Positions 17,894 to 28,497 of a stretch of 64,000 nucleotides of DNA are shown here, piece by piece. Source of the stretch: Wolbachia endosymbiont (group B) of Germaria angustata (lineage in GTDB: Bacteria; Pseudomonadota; Alphaproteobacteria; Rickettsiales; Anaplasmataceae); contig NZ_OZ034691.1 in assembly GCF_964026725.1 (NCBI RefSeq), positions 186,001-250,000 of the forward strand, read 5' to 3'. The position numbers and the translations under genes were made by a program. How positions within the stretch are numbered: the first letter of the stretch is position 1; each line of letters begins with the position of its first letter. A model generated the notes under the pieces. That model was not told where the DNA came from. It did not search any database and was given only the letters and a program-made list of their open reading frames with translations.

Positions 17894-20545
17894 TTGGAAG
17901 AGAAAGAAGAGTTTTTTGATGCTGTAAGTAAGCAGGATTGGTTAATTAAACAAATAGCTGCTTTTAATGTTCCGCTCAGTATATTCCATTATAAGGATTA
18001 TGACTCTGACTTTTTTACCTCTTGGTATAATATGTCAAGCGAAATATTGAAAGAGATAAACAGAGCTTGCCCAGAGAAGAAAGTATTAAATTTAGCTCTG
18101 TTAGTTTTAATGCTCCCTTATATTGCTTTTACTGCACTAGGGTTAGTCATATACAGTAGATTTAAAGCAAATAGCAAGACACAAGAAGGTGTAGTGGAAG
18201 ATAATACAAAAAAGAGTGAAACAGGTGTGCCAAAAAGATTGGCATATGGCGCTCTTGCTGCAATGGCAATTTTTGTTAATGTGACTGTGCTTGTGGCCTT
18301 AATCGTTCCTGCAACAGTTGCTTTGGCTACTTTTTATCTTTTAAATAGAGATTTATCTCACTCTTTAGTTACTGCTCTTAAAATAAGTATGGGGCAGTAT
18401 TCTAATAAGCACCAAAATATAGAGGTATCTTTTCATGAAATGGAGGTTTCTGAGTCAAGCATTGTATATGATATGGAAATAAAGTTTCCACCGCAATTTA
18501 AACAATTACTTAGAGATTTGTGCGATAATGAAAATAATAAGTGCTTTAGTGTAGAGCCGGATTCGAAGCATAATACCGTACTGAAACTGTCAATTAACAT
18601 CAATTTAAAAAATGGTCTTAAGCCCTTACGCAATGAAATCAAGGATGTACTTGCAACTTCTATTCAGGAATTCGCAAAGACTATGGAAGAGCTGATGAAG
18701 TTAGAAAAGAAAGATATTACATATGATAAATTGAAGGAATTGTTGGACGAATTCAGGTTAAAAGTGGTGGATAGTATAGGTTCTAAGTTGACAACTTACT
18801 TAATAGAAAATGCTTATCAAGTTGCCTTTATACAAGCAATTAAGTTTCAGCAAAATAGACGGGGAGAAGATTTTTCACTGGAAGATAAGCTAAAAAATAC
18901 TTTAGTGAAACAAGAACTGGAGAATCAAGGTAAGGAATTACCAAATGAGAAAGAAGTGATAATCAAAGATTTGAAAGAACTAAAAATAAAGGAGTCACTT
19001 AATTTGACTGATGAAGATGATCGGCTAGAGTCCCTTATGAAAGTAGGTGATATAAGTGATATAAGTGATGATGCACTTCCTGTATTTAAAGCAGAATGGG
19101 AACGATTTATACAAGAAGGGAGGATAACTAAGAAAACAATAACTAATGTTTATAAGGGTATAAATCCTGGAGAAACAGAAAAAGCTCTAAATAATGCTGA
19201 AAAGAGAATTAAGGATTTAAAAGAAGAAGGACGAGAAAGATATATTAGAGTGCGCGAAAAATTGAAAGAAGTATATGATGAAGGGAAAAACAACTTAACA
19301 AACGATGATTTAAAAAGGAAATTAGAAGGTCTTTTTAAGTTCGAGTATGGTGATCAAAAAGTTGAGCGAAGGCTAGTAGAATCAGTAATGAAAAAAGCTA
19401 AGGGTGAGTTAGGCCTGTTCGGAATACTAAGCTTAATAGACCAGTTTCGAGATTTAGAAGAGGAGATAAAAGGTCCTTTGAATGGGGAAAGTTTAGAAGA
19501 AGCTTCAGGTAAAGTGAATGCTTTTATAGCAAAGATGTATTTAGAAATAACGAAACGTAAAACGCAAGATTTGTTTAAAAGTCAAGCAAAGGGTATAGAG
19601 AATTCATGTAAGTTATTAGAAAGGGAGGCACCAGATCTAGTAGAAAAGATTAATTCACATCGAGTGAGAATTGAAAAATACTTAAAAAGACCTGAACAAC
19701 CTATGCTATTGAGAAAAATAATAGAAGGGAGTAAGGATTTAAATAAGTACTTAGAAGATGAGCGAAAGATAAAAGGAGAAAAGCATCCAAGTACAAAATT
19801 AATAGAGAAGCACTTGAAAAATAACCAAGAAATTCTGAAAACATTAAAACAGTTAGAATTAGAAGAAAAAGGATTGTTGATAAATGAAAAAACAAAAAAT
19901 GATTATAGAGAAGAACTGGAATCTCGTGAAAAAATAAAATTTGCAATAATAGAAGATGATTTACTTAAAGCATTCGAGCATGAAATTCTTGATGAAGAAG
20001 CAATTAAGAAGTTACTAGAGAGAGCAGAACTTGAGTACTATTTGGCAGAAAAGTGCATAAAAAGTCCTGTAATTAAAACAAAAGATAATATCAAACACTT
20101 TTGTCAAGATTTACTGTCTCCTTTAATAAACAGATTGGTGGAAAATATAGTAAATAATGTACCAAAAAGCGATAAGAGTTCATGGCTCCAGCCTATGAAA
20201 GCTGTTAAGACAGGTTTGGGATATATTAAAACAGGTCTTGCTGTTGCAATGCATGGGGATAAGAGCGCAGAGGGAAAAGCGTTGAGTGTGGCGCATGATA
20301 CTCATAAGGAAGTAGAAACATTTCTTCAACATTTTCAATCAAGTTATGAAGGAGTTGGAGGCTTTTTAGGCAATTTATTTTCTGATGATGGAACGACATT
20401 TAAAAATGATGTATGGCCTAAAGTAGAAGAGCATTTGCATGGAATGTGGGATAGGTTTTTCAAGGATATTGAATTCAAGATAGGGAATAAATTGGATGAA
20501 GTAAACGTGACACAGCAAAATCAGGGAACTGTGATTACAGCTTAA
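17894..20545 (+). CDS. Large hypothetical membrane-anchored coiled-coil protein
   Basis: 883 aa from the first usual start codon (TTG), but the frame stays open upstream and probably begins at ATA 17798, adding 32 residues (NQVVADGHREVIDL...). That ATA sits right behind a promoter and a ribosome-binding-like GGTGGTGAT, whereas the TTG has none. Two hydrophobic regions (about 57-80 and 115-152) give an N-terminal membrane hairpin. The remaining ~700 residues are highly charged, Lys/Glu-rich and helical (for example [18 protein letters not shown]), typical of long coiled coils. A glycine-containing C-terminus ends in NQGTVITA. No known domain is recognised. Convergent with pheT, sharing 4 bp at the stop codons. 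Candidate host-interaction protein. Confidence 0.8.
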   Translation: MEEKEEFFDAVSKQDWLIKQIAAFNVPLSIFHYKDYDSDFFTSWYNMSSEILKEINRACPEKKVLNLALLVLMLPYIAFTALGLVIYSRFKANSKTQEGVVEDNTKKSETGVPKRLAYGALAAMAIFVNVTVLVALIVPATVALATFYLLNRDLSHSLVTALKISMGQYSNKHQNIEVSFHEMEVSESSIVYDMEIKFPPQFKQLLRDLCDNENNKCFSVEPDSKHNTVLKLSININLKNGLKPLRNEIKDVLATSIQEFAKTMEELMKLEKKDITYDKLKELLDEFRLKVVDSIGSKLTTYLIENAYQVAFIQAIKFQQNRRGEDFSLEDKLKNTLVKQELENQGKELPNEKEVIIKDLKELKIKESLNLTDEDDRLESLMKVGDISDISDDALPVFKAEWERFIQEGRITKKTITNVYKGINPGETEKALNNAEKRIKDLKEEGRERYIRVREKLKEVYDEGKNNLTNDDLKRKLEGLFKFEYGDQKVERRLVESVMKKAKGELGLFGILSLIDQFRDLEEEIKGPLNGESLEEASGKVNAFIAKMYLEITKRKTQDLFKSQAKGIENSCKLLEREAPDLVEKINSHRVRIEKYLKRPEQPMLLRKIIEGSKDLNKYLEDERKIKGEKHPSTKLIEKHLKNNQEILKTLKQLELEEKGLLINEKTKNDYREELESREKIKFAIIEDDLLKAFEHEILDEEAIKKLLERAELEYYLAEKCIKSPVIKTKDNIKHFCQDLLSPLINRLVENIVNNVPKSDKSSWLQPMKAVKTGLGYIKTGLAVAMHGDKSAEGKALSVAHDTHKEVETFLQHFQSSYEGVGGFLGNLFSDDGTTFKNDVWPKVEEHLHGMWDRFFKDIEFKIGNKLDEVNVTQQNQGTVITA

Positions 20546-22881
20546 TAATGAGCTCTCAAAGTTCCTTCAGTATTTTTACACACTAAGTTGACTATCATAT
20601 TTGATTCTTTTTGGATTTCCTCTTCAGTTAAAGTGTGAGTTGGAGAGCAGAAAGTAACTGAAAATGCTATAGACATCTTATTCGATTCTATATTGTTTCC
20701 ATGATATACATCAAATATCAAAACTTCTGTGATGAGCTCTGAGCTTTTTTTCACCATATTGATTATATTACCTGCTGCTACATCTTTATTTACAATAAAT
20801 GCAAAGTCGCGTTTTACACTTTGATATTTATAATCGATAAATTTTTTCTTACTTACAGGTAAATTTTCAATATTTTCTAATATCAACTCAAAGCCTACAA
20901 CTTTTTGTTTGATGTTAAAAAAATTCAGTATACTTGGATGCAGTTCTCCAAAATAACCAACTATTTTACTTCTAAAAGATAAGGTACCTGACTTTCCTGG
21001 GTGGTAATATTCTTTTTCTGCTCTCTCTATTGCTAAATTATCACAATTGACATTAAAAAGTTCCAAAGCTGTTATGAGGTCAGCCTTTGCGTCAAAAACA
21101 TCTACTTTCCTGTCAGTGTTATAATGGTTTCGTGGTAGATTATTTCCTGACCTGATTCCGCTTAAAACATACTTAGACTGAGCTTCATCATTATAAATTG
21201 GTCCAATTTCAAAAATTGCAAAATCAAGTGTACCATGGGCAGTATTATCTGCAGTAACTTTCAACAAATTTGGTATGATACTTGGTCTCATTATATTAAA
21301 GTCATTATTAAATGGGTTATCGATAATAAATAATTTATTCAAGTAACCAAACTTTTCAGATGTTGATTCACTCATAAAAGACCAAGTTATCACTTCATGA
21401 AACCCTCTGCTCGTCATAAAAATGCGCAAATCATCTTGTGTCTCTTCTTCTACTGTAACGTCTTCTGCTAGTGGCTCTTCCTTTATTTTATCATAGCTGT
21501 ATATTCTTACTGCCTCTTCAACTAAGTCAGCAGGTATGGTTACGTCCGATCTCCAGGTTGGTACATGTATGCTCCAATTATTTTCAGTTCTTTTATCAAT
21601 ACTAAACCCTAATTTTGTTAGAATATTGAATAATTCATCAGGTGATGCAGATACACTTCCAAGTTTGTTTACATCTTGATAATCGAAATTTATCTTGGTA
21701 TCAGCCTTATTCAGATTGCCAGCAGACACTACACTTGACACTTCTCCACCACATAAATCTAAAATCATCTGGGCTGCAAGATTGAGTCCATCAAGGGTAA
21801 AACTAGGGTCAACTGAACGTGCAAACCTGTAACTTGAGTCTGTGGAGATGCTTAGCTGCCTTGAAGATTTAGTGATAGAAATAGGGTCAAACCAAGCAGA
21901 CTCTAAAAAGATGTCAGTAGTTTCAAGAGTGCATTCACTGTACTTACTACCCATAACTCCAGCAATTGCATGAACATTTTTATCATCAGAAATAACGCTT
22001 ATGTCTTTGTTCAATAAGTATTCTTTATCATTTAAACCAATAAATTTTTCTCCATCATTTGCTTTACGTACTGTGAGCTCTCCTTCTATTTTTTTTGCAT
22101 TATATGCATGCATTGGGCGATTAAAGGATATCATAATGTAATTAGTAATATCAACTATTGCAGAAATGGAGCGCATTCCTATCGATTCCAATTTATCTTT
22201 CAGCCATTTTGGGCTCTCTTTATTTTTTACATTGGTGATGTATATTCCACTAATAAAGCTCTCCCCATCGATGACTTTGACGTTTATTGGTGAGGCCATA
22301 GAATAGGTAAGTTGTGTAATGCTTAAAGTCTTGAGTGTCCCAATTCCAGTTGCTGCTAGATCACGTGCTATTCCATAAACACCTAGGCAATCTCCACGAT
22401 TTGGAGTGACATTTATATCAATTACAGGATCACAATTGAAAAATTTATCTTCTACTTTATAATCATCAGAAAGCTCAATGATTCCTTCACTTTCATCTTG
22501 AGTCAGCGCAAGTTCGAAAGCAGAGCAGAGCATTCCTTCACTTAACACTCCTCGTATTTTTGCAAGCTTAATTGTGAAGTCACTTTTTGGTAATGTGCTG
22601 CCAAGAGATGCAAGTACGGTTTTCATTCCTTCTCTAACATTCTTTGCTCCACAGACTATCTGCAGAACTTTACTTCCATCATTTACTTTGCATAGCTTTA
22701 GTTTATCAGCATCTGGATGAGGTGCGATTTCTAATATTTCTGCAACAATAAACCCAGCCAATTTAGCATTGTCGATCACATCTTCTACTTCCAATCCTAT
22801 GTGAGTTAGCTCATCAGTAATTTCTTCTAAACTGGCATTGGCTTCTAGATGATCTAGTAACCAAGATAATGTGAACTTCAT
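20542..22881 (-). CDS. pheT: Phenylalanyl-tRNA synthetase beta subunit
   Basis: 779 aa, normal length. The beta subunit of the (alpha-beta)2 PheRS performs tRNA binding and editing. Domains in order: N-terminal EMAP/tRNA-binding domain ([24 protein letters not shown], about 44-67), B3/B4 editing core ([22 protein letters not shown] near 240-260), B5 (around 395-470), the catalytic-like core (RPSIIPNLL) and the C-terminal ferredoxin-fold anticodon-binding domain ([15 protein letters not shown]). pheS is not in the window, so the two subunits are encoded apart, unlike the usual pheST operon. Convergent with the 883-aa gene. Confidence 0.97.
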   Translation of the reverse strand: MKFTLSWLLDHLEANASLEEITDELTHIGLEVEDVIDNAKLAGFIVAEILEIAPHPDADKLKLCKVNDGSKVLQIVCGAKNVREGMKTVLASLGSTLPKSDFTIKLAKIRGVLSEGMLCSAFELALTQDESEGIIELSDDYKVEDKFFNCDPVIDINVTPNRGDCLGVYGIARDLAATGIGTLKTLSITQLTYSMASPINVKVIDGESFISGIYITNVKNKESPKWLKDKLESIGMRSISAIVDITNYIMISFNRPMHAYNAKKIEGELTVRKANDGEKFIGLNDKEYLLNKDISVISDDKNVHAIAGVMGSKYSECTLETTDIFLESAWFDPISITKSSRQLSISTDSSYRFARSVDPSFTLDGLNLAAQMILDLCGGEVSSVVSAGNLNKADTKINFDYQDVNKLGSVSASPDELFNILTKLGFSIDKRTENNWSIHVPTWRSDVTIPADLVEEAVRIYSYDKIKEEPLAEDVTVEEETQDDLRIFMTSRGFHEVITWSFMSESTSEKFGYLNKLFIIDNPFNNDFNIMRPSIIPNLLKVTADNTAHGTLDFAIFEIGPIYNDEAQSKYVLSGIRSGNNLPRNHYNTDRKVDVFDAKADLITALELFNVNCDNLAIERAEKEYYHPGKSGTLSFRSKIVGYFGELHPSILNFFNIKQKVVGFELILENIENLPVSKKKFIDYKYQSVKRDFAFIVNKDVAAGNIINMVKKSSELITEVLIFDVYHGNNIESNKMSIAFSVTFCSPTHTLTEEEIQKESNMIVNLVCKNTEGTLRAHY

Positions 22882-22993
22882 TTATTTAACAGAAAATAAA
22901 AAAGTTATTGTAATGTAAAATATAATGATTTTAAAGCTTGTTGTAGTGAGTAGCTTCTCTAATTGTAAAAAACGAAGGAGAAGCCTACTTTTT

Positions 22994-23263
22994 CTACAAA
23001 GAAAGAATTTTCTTTATATCATCTTTATAATCCATCTCCATGCAGAGTTGAATATTCATATTGTGATCATCTATATGGAAATTATAAATGTAAGCATCGC
23101 CAGTGAAATTTCCTATAATATCATGGTTTTCATCTAGCATTTCATCTGCCATGTAGAAAAGACCAGTGTCTGGATTAGAAGAATAATCTGTAAACTTGAC
23201 ATAACCGTTGCCACATTCTTGTTCTAAATTCAAAGGTGGATTAGTAAAATCTATTTCGTTCAT
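22994..23263 (-). CDS. Small acidic hypothetical protein
   Basis: 89 aa, unrecognised. ATG preceded by GAGG at good distance (GAGGCAATTATG). Acidic (many Asp/Glu), with NFTGDAYIYNFHIDDHNMNIQLCMEMDYKDD at the C-terminal half suggesting beta strands; no signal peptide or membrane helix. It has a very good promoter (23286-23314) and is divergent from another small acidic protein gene at 23408. The two have similar size class and composition and may act together, but I see no convincing sequence similarity. Confidence 0.65.
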   Translation of the reverse strand: MNEIDFTNPPLNLEQECGNGYVKFTDYSSNPDTGLFYMADEMLDENHDIIGNFTGDAYIYNFHIDDHNMNIQLCMEMDYKDDIKKILSL

Positions 23264-23285
23264 AATTGCCTCATATTAAAATTAA

Positions 23286-23314
23286 ATTATAGTTAAAATA
23301 AGATATTAAGTCAA
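23286..23314 (-). promoter_or_regulatory. Promoter of the 89-aa gene
   Basis: On the minus strand TTGACT (23309-23314) and TATAAT (23286-23291) are exactly 17 bp apart, 22 bp before the ATG. Near-consensus, one of the best promoters in the window. The ATTCTTGACTT context also precedes atpB and the 269-aa gene. Confidence 0.7.
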
Positions 23315-23407
23315 GAATTTAAAGTAAAGTTGGTAACTAACTATAATTATATCTTAATTACATATTTTCTTATATTATAATAATAATTTTAATTATTAGG
23401 TATTAAT

Positions 23408-23812
23408 ATGGATAATACAATAACATTTGAATTTCAATCACTATATAGCAATGATGGCGGGATGAATTTTGATTTTCATGCTTATCCCGACCATGAAGGT
23501 ACGAACCTGCAAGTAACAGCAATGCAAGGTAAGGATGCTGTAGTGATAAATTATGATCGTTCTTTTTATCAAGATTCAGGTGAAGTGGATAGTTCTTCTT
23601 TAGAATTTATTAAATATTATGATTATTATGGTCCCGATTTGGCAGAGCAATTTAGTGATATTTTTGAAAAGGATCTAGTTATCAAGAAAGTAGAGTTTGA
23701 TCGTGAAAATGATAAATTTGTTACTGCAAGAGTGGAATTTGAAGCTGATACTGAAGAAAATGCTGTAAAGGTCAAAAATAAGGCAAAAGCTTATGGCCTA
23801 AAAGTAAAATAA
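23408..23812 (+). CDS. Small acidic hypothetical protein
   Basis: 134 aa, unrecognised. Begins MDNTITFEFQSLYSNDGG and has an alternating hydrophobic pattern (TNLQVTAMQGKDAVVINYDRS; VIKKVEFDREND) that suggests a small beta-rich cytoplasmic domain, ending with a helix and GLKVK. No signal peptide, no membrane helix. A TATAAT at 23342-23347 could be its -10 but the -35 is poor. It is followed by a stem-loop at 23819-23842 and then the ATP synthase F0 cluster. Divergent partner of the 89-aa gene. Confidence 0.7.
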   Translation: MDNTITFEFQSLYSNDGGMNFDFHAYPDHEGTNLQVTAMQGKDAVVINYDRSFYQDSGEVDSSSLEFIKYYDYYGPDLAEQFSDIFEKDLVIKKVEFDRENDKFVTARVEFEADTEENAVKVKNKAKAYGLKVK

Positions 23813-23818
23813 ATAAAC

Positions 23819-23842
23819 GGCTCTATATTTGTGTATAGAGCC
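23819..23842 (+). terminator. Hairpin after the 134-aa gene
   Basis: GGCTCTATA (23819-23827) and TATAGAGCC (23834-23842) form a perfect 9-bp stem with a 6-nt loop directly after the stop codon. The following sequence is AT-rich without a long U run, so termination is likely but not certain. Confidence 0.55.
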
Positions 23843-23858
23843 TACATAATCTTAATTC

Positions 23859-23885
23859 TTGACTTTATTCTATAAAATTTATACT
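23859..23885 (+). promoter_or_regulatory. Promoter of the atpB-E-F'-F cluster
   Basis: TTGACT (23859-23864) and TATACT (23880-23885), spacing 15 bp, 36 bp upstream of the atpB ATG. The spacing is short, so a slightly different -10 choice is possible. Confidence 0.5.
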
Positions 23886-23921
23886 TTATTTACTTCTGCA
23901 GTTTAAGTATACAGGGTCAAA

Positions 23922-24647
23922 ATGGCGTTAAATCCGCTAGAACAATTTAAAGTATATACAATAATAGAGCTACCAAAGTTATTTGGATATGACATAAGCT
24001 TTACCAACTCATCTCTTTTTATGATGATTTCGGTAATATTGGCAGTACTCTTTTTGCTTCTTGGAGTAAGAAAAGGGGCAGTAATACCAGGATATTTGCA
24101 GGCCGCAGTTGAATATGTATATGATTTTGTTATTTCAATAATAGAAAATAACACTGGAAGTAAGAGTCTAAAACATATTCCATTGATATTTACAGTATTT
24201 ATTTTCATTTTATCATGTAATTTAGTTGGTGTTCTGCCTTATAGTTTCACGGTCACAAGTCATGTAATAGTCACTTTTGCTTTGTCGATGGTGGCTTTTA
24301 TTTATATAACGATTGTTGGGTTTAAGGAAAGAGGAGTAGGATTTTTGCGCATATTGCTACCAAAAGGAACTCCTTCGTGGCTTGCGCCTATAATAATTAT
24401 TATTAAGTTATTTGCTTATTTAGTAAGACCGATTAGCCTATCAATAAGGCTTGCAGCAAATATGATTGCGGGTCATACGATCATTAAAGTGATAGCAGGA
24501 TTTATCGTAAATATGAACATATTTTTTACACCTGCACCTTTTTTGTTTATAATTGCACTAATAGGATTTGAAGTATTTGTTGCAGTTTTGCAAGCTTATA
24601 TATTTACTATATTAACATGTGTATATTTGTCAGATGCAGTAAAGTAA
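23922..24647 (+). CDS. atpB: ATP synthase F0 subunit a
   Basis: 241 aa, normal length. Subunit a of the membrane sector provides the two proton half-channels beside the c-ring. It has five to six hydrophobic helices. The conserved [20 protein letters not shown] contains the essential Arg (near residue 176), and the last helix block [26 protein letters not shown] is the family C-terminal signature. First gene of an F0 cluster separate from F1, the usual alphaproteobacterial arrangement. Confidence 0.97.
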   Translation: MALNPLEQFKVYTIIELPKLFGYDISFTNSSLFMMISVILAVLFLLLGVRKGAVIPGYLQAAVEYVYDFVISIIENNTGSKSLKHIPLIFTVFIFILSCNLVGVLPYSFTVTSHVIVTFALSMVAFIYITIVGFKERGVGFLRILLPKGTPSWLAPIIIIIKLFAYLVRPISLSIRLAANMIAGHTIIKVIAGFIVNMNIFFTPAPFLFIIALIGFEVFVAVLQAYIFTILTCVYLSDAVK

Positions 24648-24706
24648 TTGACTTCCTTGCAGAATATTTTACAATTATATTATAAAGAAATAGTTAAAGG
24701 TAATAT

Positions 24707-24934
24707 ATGGATTTAGTGGCTTTAAAATTTATAGCAATTGGTTTGGCTGTATTTGGAATGCTCGGTGCTGGTTTAGGTATAGCTAATATCTTCTCTGCTA
24801 TGTTAAATGGGATTGCGAGAAACCCTGAGTCAGAAGGTAAAATGAAAAGTTACGTTTATATTGGTGCTGCCATGGTTGAAATCATGGGGTTGCTTGCGTT
24901 TGTACTTGCAATGTTATTAATATTTGCTGCTTAA
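24707..24934 (+). CDS. atpE: ATP synthase F0 subunit c
   Basis: 75 aa, two-helix proteolipid of the rotating c-ring. The first helix has the GxGxGxG-like run GMLGAGLGIANIFSAM; the polar loop is ARNPESEG; the second helix carries the proton-binding Glu in AAMVEIMGLLAFVLAMLLIF. Preceded by AAAGGTAATATATG. Lies between atpB and the b'-type subunit gene, only 3 bp before the latter. Confidence 0.97.
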   Translation: MDLVALKFIAIGLAVFGMLGAGLGIANIFSAMLNGIARNPESEGKMKSYVYIGAAMVEIMGLLAFVLAMLLIFAA

Positions 24935-24937
24935 CAG

Positions 24938-25417
24938 ATGCCACAGCTTGATGTTTCAACTTTCTCTTCTCAAATTTTTTGGTTTTTGATTTCTTTCTCT
25001 TCACTTTTTTTTGTAGTAAGTTGTTTATTCTTACCAAAGTTAGATGAAATAATAAACACTAGGAGTAAAGCAGTATTAGATTCTTTTAATAGTTCTATTC
25101 ACCTTTTAAGACGTGCAGAAGAGCAGATTGCCAAGTATAATGCAGTTTTAAATCAAGCTAAAGTACAGGCAAAAAAAATCATAGATGATGCACTTGCTCA
25201 GGTGGAAGAAATGAGAGCGAGTGTTAAGAGTATATTGGAGGAGGAGGACAAAAAAATAGTCAAGCTTGTTGAAGAAAGAGTGGCGAAATTTAAATCTAAG
25301 TATATTAGTGAGTTAAAACAAATGGCTACTAGTATTGCTTTAATTTACTACACTAAGTTAACTAATTCTGAAATTGAAGAGGAATTTGTTGCTGACTTGG
25401 TGTCCAAAGAATTTTAG
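24938..25417 (+). CDS. atpF': ATP synthase F0 subunit b' (AtpG/AtpF2 type)
   Basis: 159 aa, one N-terminal membrane helix (FWFLISFSSLFFVVSCLFL, about 12-30) and a long charged helix, the peripheral stalk design. The opening MPQLDVSTFSSQIFW with PKLDEIINTRSKAVLD is typical of the b' form that pairs with b in alphaproteobacteria. It starts 3 bp after atpE and ends 7 bp before atpF, so the cluster is one transcript. Confidence 0.93.
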   Translation: MPQLDVSTFSSQIFWFLISFSSLFFVVSCLFLPKLDEIINTRSKAVLDSFNSSIHLLRRAEEQIAKYNAVLNQAKVQAKKIIDDALAQVEEMRASVKSILEEEDKKIVKLVEERVAKFKSKYISELKQMATSIALIYYTKLTNSEIEEEFVADLVSKEF

Positions 25418-25424
25418 GGTTTTT

Positions 25425-25901
25425 ATGTCTACATTACTAGTTATCAGTCTTGCTTTTTTAGTAGGTTTTATCCTTTCGTATAAATTGCTAAGGAAGGTAA
25501 TAAAAAACGCACTTAACAATAAACGTAACAAAAGCAAGTTTTCAAGTGAAGAAACTGAAAAATTCAGAAAAGATATGTTGGAGTATTACAAAAAATCTTC
25601 TGAAAAATACAAAAAATTAGATGCAGAAGTTAACAAAATGATGAATGAAGCACTTGATAAGGCTAATAGTATTATTAAGCATAATAGACAGCAACTCGAT
25701 CAAACGTTAGATGAAAATGCCCATTCTAATTTGAAGAAAGTTACTGACCAAGTTGAAAAAGCTCTTGGGGATTTACAAGCTAACACAGCGAGTATAGCTG
25801 CTGATGCTGTAAAAAAAATAATGCATGAACGTAAAGATGATAAGCGTAGTAGTGAGGTTATATCTTCGTTTTCACGTGACTTGAGCAAAAAGTTGCATTA
25901 A
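25425..25901 (+). CDS. atpF: ATP synthase F0 subunit b
   Basis: 158 aa from ATG 25425. The reading frame is open to 25374 inside the preceding gene, but ATG 25425 puts the membrane helix (STLLVISLAFLVGFILSYKLL) at the N-terminus as in the family. The rest is a charged coiled-coil stalk helix (KKSSEKYKKLDAEVNKMMNEA) that holds F1 against rotation. Last gene of the F0 cluster; the following glycosyltransferase frame appears to overlap its end. Confidence 0.9.
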   Translation: MSTLLVISLAFLVGFILSYKLLRKVIKNALNNKRNKSKFSSEETEKFRKDMLEYYKKSSEKYKKLDAEVNKMMNEALDKANSIIKHNRQQLDQTLDENAHSNLKKVTDQVEKALGDLQANTASIAADAVKKIMHERKDDKRSSEVISSFSRDLSKKLH

Positions 25902-26038
25902 GTTTAATACCTGTACTTCAAACTGATAATGTAGAAAAAATTAAATTTGATTCTAGTTTATGCAAAGAACAAGAGAAACTTTTCTACTATAGGTTTAATA
26001 TAATTCCTTGGCAAAAATTAAATGATACTACTTTTTTT

Positions 26039-27496
26039 ATGGTTGAAGACATAAGCCAAGATATCAACCTTTGGGTCGAATCTCATTACGGTATTGAATA
26101 TGTATTAATAAAAGCGAATAGTGAACAGATTTTAAATCTTCTTAACTCGCACTTTGGTATTTCAGAATTCGCAAGTAACTACTTATATTATAAGAATCGT
26201 AATTTTTCAGCTAAAAGCATTAGGCTCAGTTCAATCTTTTTTTCCTCTTTTTTTGTTATAATTTCGACTTTAACACTGACAAAAAAATATGCATATTTTG
26301 CTTTGATGTTGATATTTATAATCGGATGTTCTAGTTCTTTATTCAAATTTGTAACTAAAATTTTTGGCTTGCGTAAAATTTCTAACCAAAAAGCAGATTA
26401 TGATAAGATGAATGAACCTATATATACTATTTTATTGCCTACTTTTAAAGAGAATGCGGTTATAAAGCAATTGATTAAGAGCATTGAAAGTTTAGATTAT
26501 CCAAAATCAAAATTAGATGTAAAGCTTGTGATAGAGAGCGATGACCAAGAAATGTTGGCAGCTATAGAAAAATGCACTTTACCACAGTATTTTGAAGTAA
26601 TAAAAGTGCCTCATTCTCTGCCTAGAACAAAAGCTAAGTCATGCAATTATGCTATGAGCTTTGCTAGAGGAAAGTATGTGGTAATATATGATGCAGATGA
26701 TAGGCCAGATCCGTTGCAGTTGAAAAAAGCACTAATTGAATTTAATAATGGTGACGAAAAGTTAGCTTGTGTACAGGCGAAATTAAATTACTATAACTTT
26801 GGTTGCAATTTTCTTACAAAATTCTTTTCTCTCGAGTATATGAACTGGTTTCAATATTTTTTGCCTGGATTTCAAAAAATGAACATGCCAATACCTTTGG
26901 GTGGTAGCAGTAACCATTTTTCAGTGGAAATTTTAAAGAAAGTGCTTTTTTGGGATGCTTACAATGTCACTGAAGACGCTGATCTTGGTTTGAGACTTGC
27001 GCAAATGGGATATAAAACCAGGATTATTGATTCAGAAACATTGGAAGAATCACCAACTACTGTGTTTGCTTGGATCAAACAAAGAGCACGCTGGATTAAA
27101 GGTTATATGCAAACTTATATCGTTCATTTAAAAAATATAAAATTACTTTTTAAGCACACTGGGCTTAAGGGAGTTTTGCTATTAAACCTTTTTGTTGGTT
27201 CCTCAGCTTTTATATTTTTCACGACTCCTTTTTTGTTACTTTCATTGGTGCTGACTCAAATTTTGAATGAATTATTCTTATATTATTTTATAATAGTATA
27301 CGGTATTAACTTGATTTTTTTGATAATAGCTATCAGACAACAAAAAATTCCTTTTTATTTTTATATAGTATCAATATTTTTTCCCGTCTATAGTCTACTA
27401 CATAGCGTTGCAGCTTTTCTCGCTTTGTGGGAATTTGTTATTCACCCTCAGCAATGGAATAAAACTCAGCATGGATTATGGAAGCAAAACCTGTAG
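26039..27496 (+). CDS. Family 2 glycosyltransferase, membrane-bound (cellulose-synthase-like)
   Basis: 485 aa from ATG 26039. Two N-terminal helices (about 60-98) precede a GT2 domain: [32 protein letters not shown], the DxD motif in [12 protein letters not shown] (near residue 222), the acceptor/base region [12 protein letters not shown] and the QxxRW signature in [10 protein letters not shown] (near 350). Three to four C-terminal helices follow. Such processive-type enzymes export or build a polysaccharide or glycolipid; the substrate is unknown and surprising for a wall-poor endosymbiont. The same frame stays open upstream to 25880 with coding-like sequence (SLIPVLQTDN..., FYYRFNIIPWQKL) but no ATG/GTG/TTG, so the annotated N-terminus may be short by ~45 aa. 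Overlaps ctaA by 19 bp. Confidence 0.88.
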   Translation: MVEDISQDINLWVESHYGIEYVLIKANSEQILNLLNSHFGISEFASNYLYYKNRNFSAKSIRLSSIFFSSFFVIISTLTLTKKYAYFALMLIFIIGCSSSLFKFVTKIFGLRKISNQKADYDKMNEPIYTILLPTFKENAVIKQLIKSIESLDYPKSKLDVKLVIESDDQEMLAAIEKCTLPQYFEVIKVPHSLPRTKAKSCNYAMSFARGKYVVIYDADDRPDPLQLKKALIEFNNGDEKLACVQAKLNYYNFGCNFLTKFFSLEYMNWFQYFLPGFQKMNMPIPLGGSSNHFSVEILKKVLFWDAYNVTEDADLGLRLAQMGYKTRIIDSETLEESPTTVFAWIKQRARWIKGYMQTYIVHLKNIKLLFKHTGLKGVLLLNLFVGSSAFIFFTTPFLLLSLVLTQILNELFLYYFIIVYGINLIFLIIAIRQQKIPFYFYIVSIFFPVYSLLHSVAAFLALWEFVIHPQQWNKTQHGLWKQNL

Positions 27497-28497
27497 CTAT
27501 TTGGCTTTTTCTCTGCTCTCTCATGGTGATTTGCATGGTGGGAATTGGTGGATTTACCAGACTTTCAAAAGCAGGATTGTCAATCACGGAATGGAAACCA
27601 ATTACCGGAACGTTGCCACCGCTGAGTGAACAAGACTGGCTAAAAGAAAAATCAAAATATGAAGCTACACCTGAATATAAAGCATTTAACTATGGTATGA
27701 GTATGGAAGAGTTTCGCACCATATACTTAATAGAATATGTGCACAGGTTAATTGCAAGGCTGACAGGTTTATTTTTCATCTTACCATTTATATATTTTAT
27801 ACTCAGAAAAAGAATAGATAAGAAGACAATAATAAGGCTATCTATAGCACTATTATTTGGAATTTTACAAGCTTTTGCCGGTTGGTATATGGTTAAAAGC
27901 GGTTTGGTATCTAATCCTCATGTTAGCCACTATAAGCTCGCACTTCACTTACTGCTTGCATTGGTTATTTTTGCATTATTGTCGTATCAATTTTTTGACT
28001 ATCAGATAAGTTTACAAAACAAAACTAAGACTAGATGTACTTCAGAATTTCAATCCATTAACAGTAGTATATATTACACAACACTTACTCTGATTCTAAT
28101 CGCAATACAAATAATCTTCGGTGCATTTGTTGCAGGGCTAAATGCTGGTTTAATTTATAATACCTTTCCACTAATGGATGGACAAATTGTTCCAGAAGAT
28201 TTATTTTACTTACAGCCTGCTTGGCTAAATATCTTTGAAAATAGAGTAACAGTGCAATTCATACACCGGGCATTGGCATTGCTGATATTAGTTCTGACAG
28301 CAATACTCACAATAAAAAATGCCAGTATAAAACCATTATATGTTATGCTATTCTCCGTCATCATTCAGGTAATTCTAGGAGTAGTCGCTTTGTTGCTGCA
28401 TATACCAATGGCCATTGCTATAGCCCATCAGATGTTTTCATTTATCTTATTCGGGTCAAGTTTATACTGCTTATGTTATTTAAGAAACCAGATCTAA
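27478..28497 (+). CDS. ctaA: Heme A synthase (CtaA/COX15)
   Basis: 339 aa, eight hydrophobic helices. It oxidises heme O to heme A for aa3-type cytochrome oxidase in the inner membrane. The N-terminal [27 protein letters not shown], the [16 protein letters not shown] motif with a haem-ligand His, [36 protein letters not shown] and [11 protein letters not shown] are all COX15-type signatures shared by alphaproteobacteria and mitochondria. Begins inside the end of the glycosyltransferase gene. Convergent with pccA, overlapping by 18 bp. Confidence 0.96.
   Translation: MEAKPVAIWLFLCSLMVICMVGIGGFTRLSKAGLSITEWKPITGTLPPLSEQDWLKEKSKYEATPEYKAFNYGMSMEEFRTIYLIEYVHRLIARLTGLFFILPFIYFILRKRIDKKTIIRLSIALLFGILQAFAGWYMVKSGLVSNPHVSHYKLALHLLLALVIFALLSYQFFDYQISLQNKTKTRCTSEFQSINSSIYYTTLTLILIAIQIIFGAFVAGLNAGLIYNTFPLMDGQIVPEDLFYLQPAWLNIFENRVTVQFIHRALALLILVLTAILTIKNASIKPLYVMLFSVIIQVILGVVALLLHIPMAIAIAHQMFSFILFGSSLYCLCYLRNQI

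Noticed and set aside
22930..23000. Hairpin GTAGCTTCTC...GAGAAGCCTAC upstream of pheT as an attenuator
   Set aside because: The stem has a bulge, the U run is on the wrong side for pheT, and no leader peptide rich in Phe codons is present.
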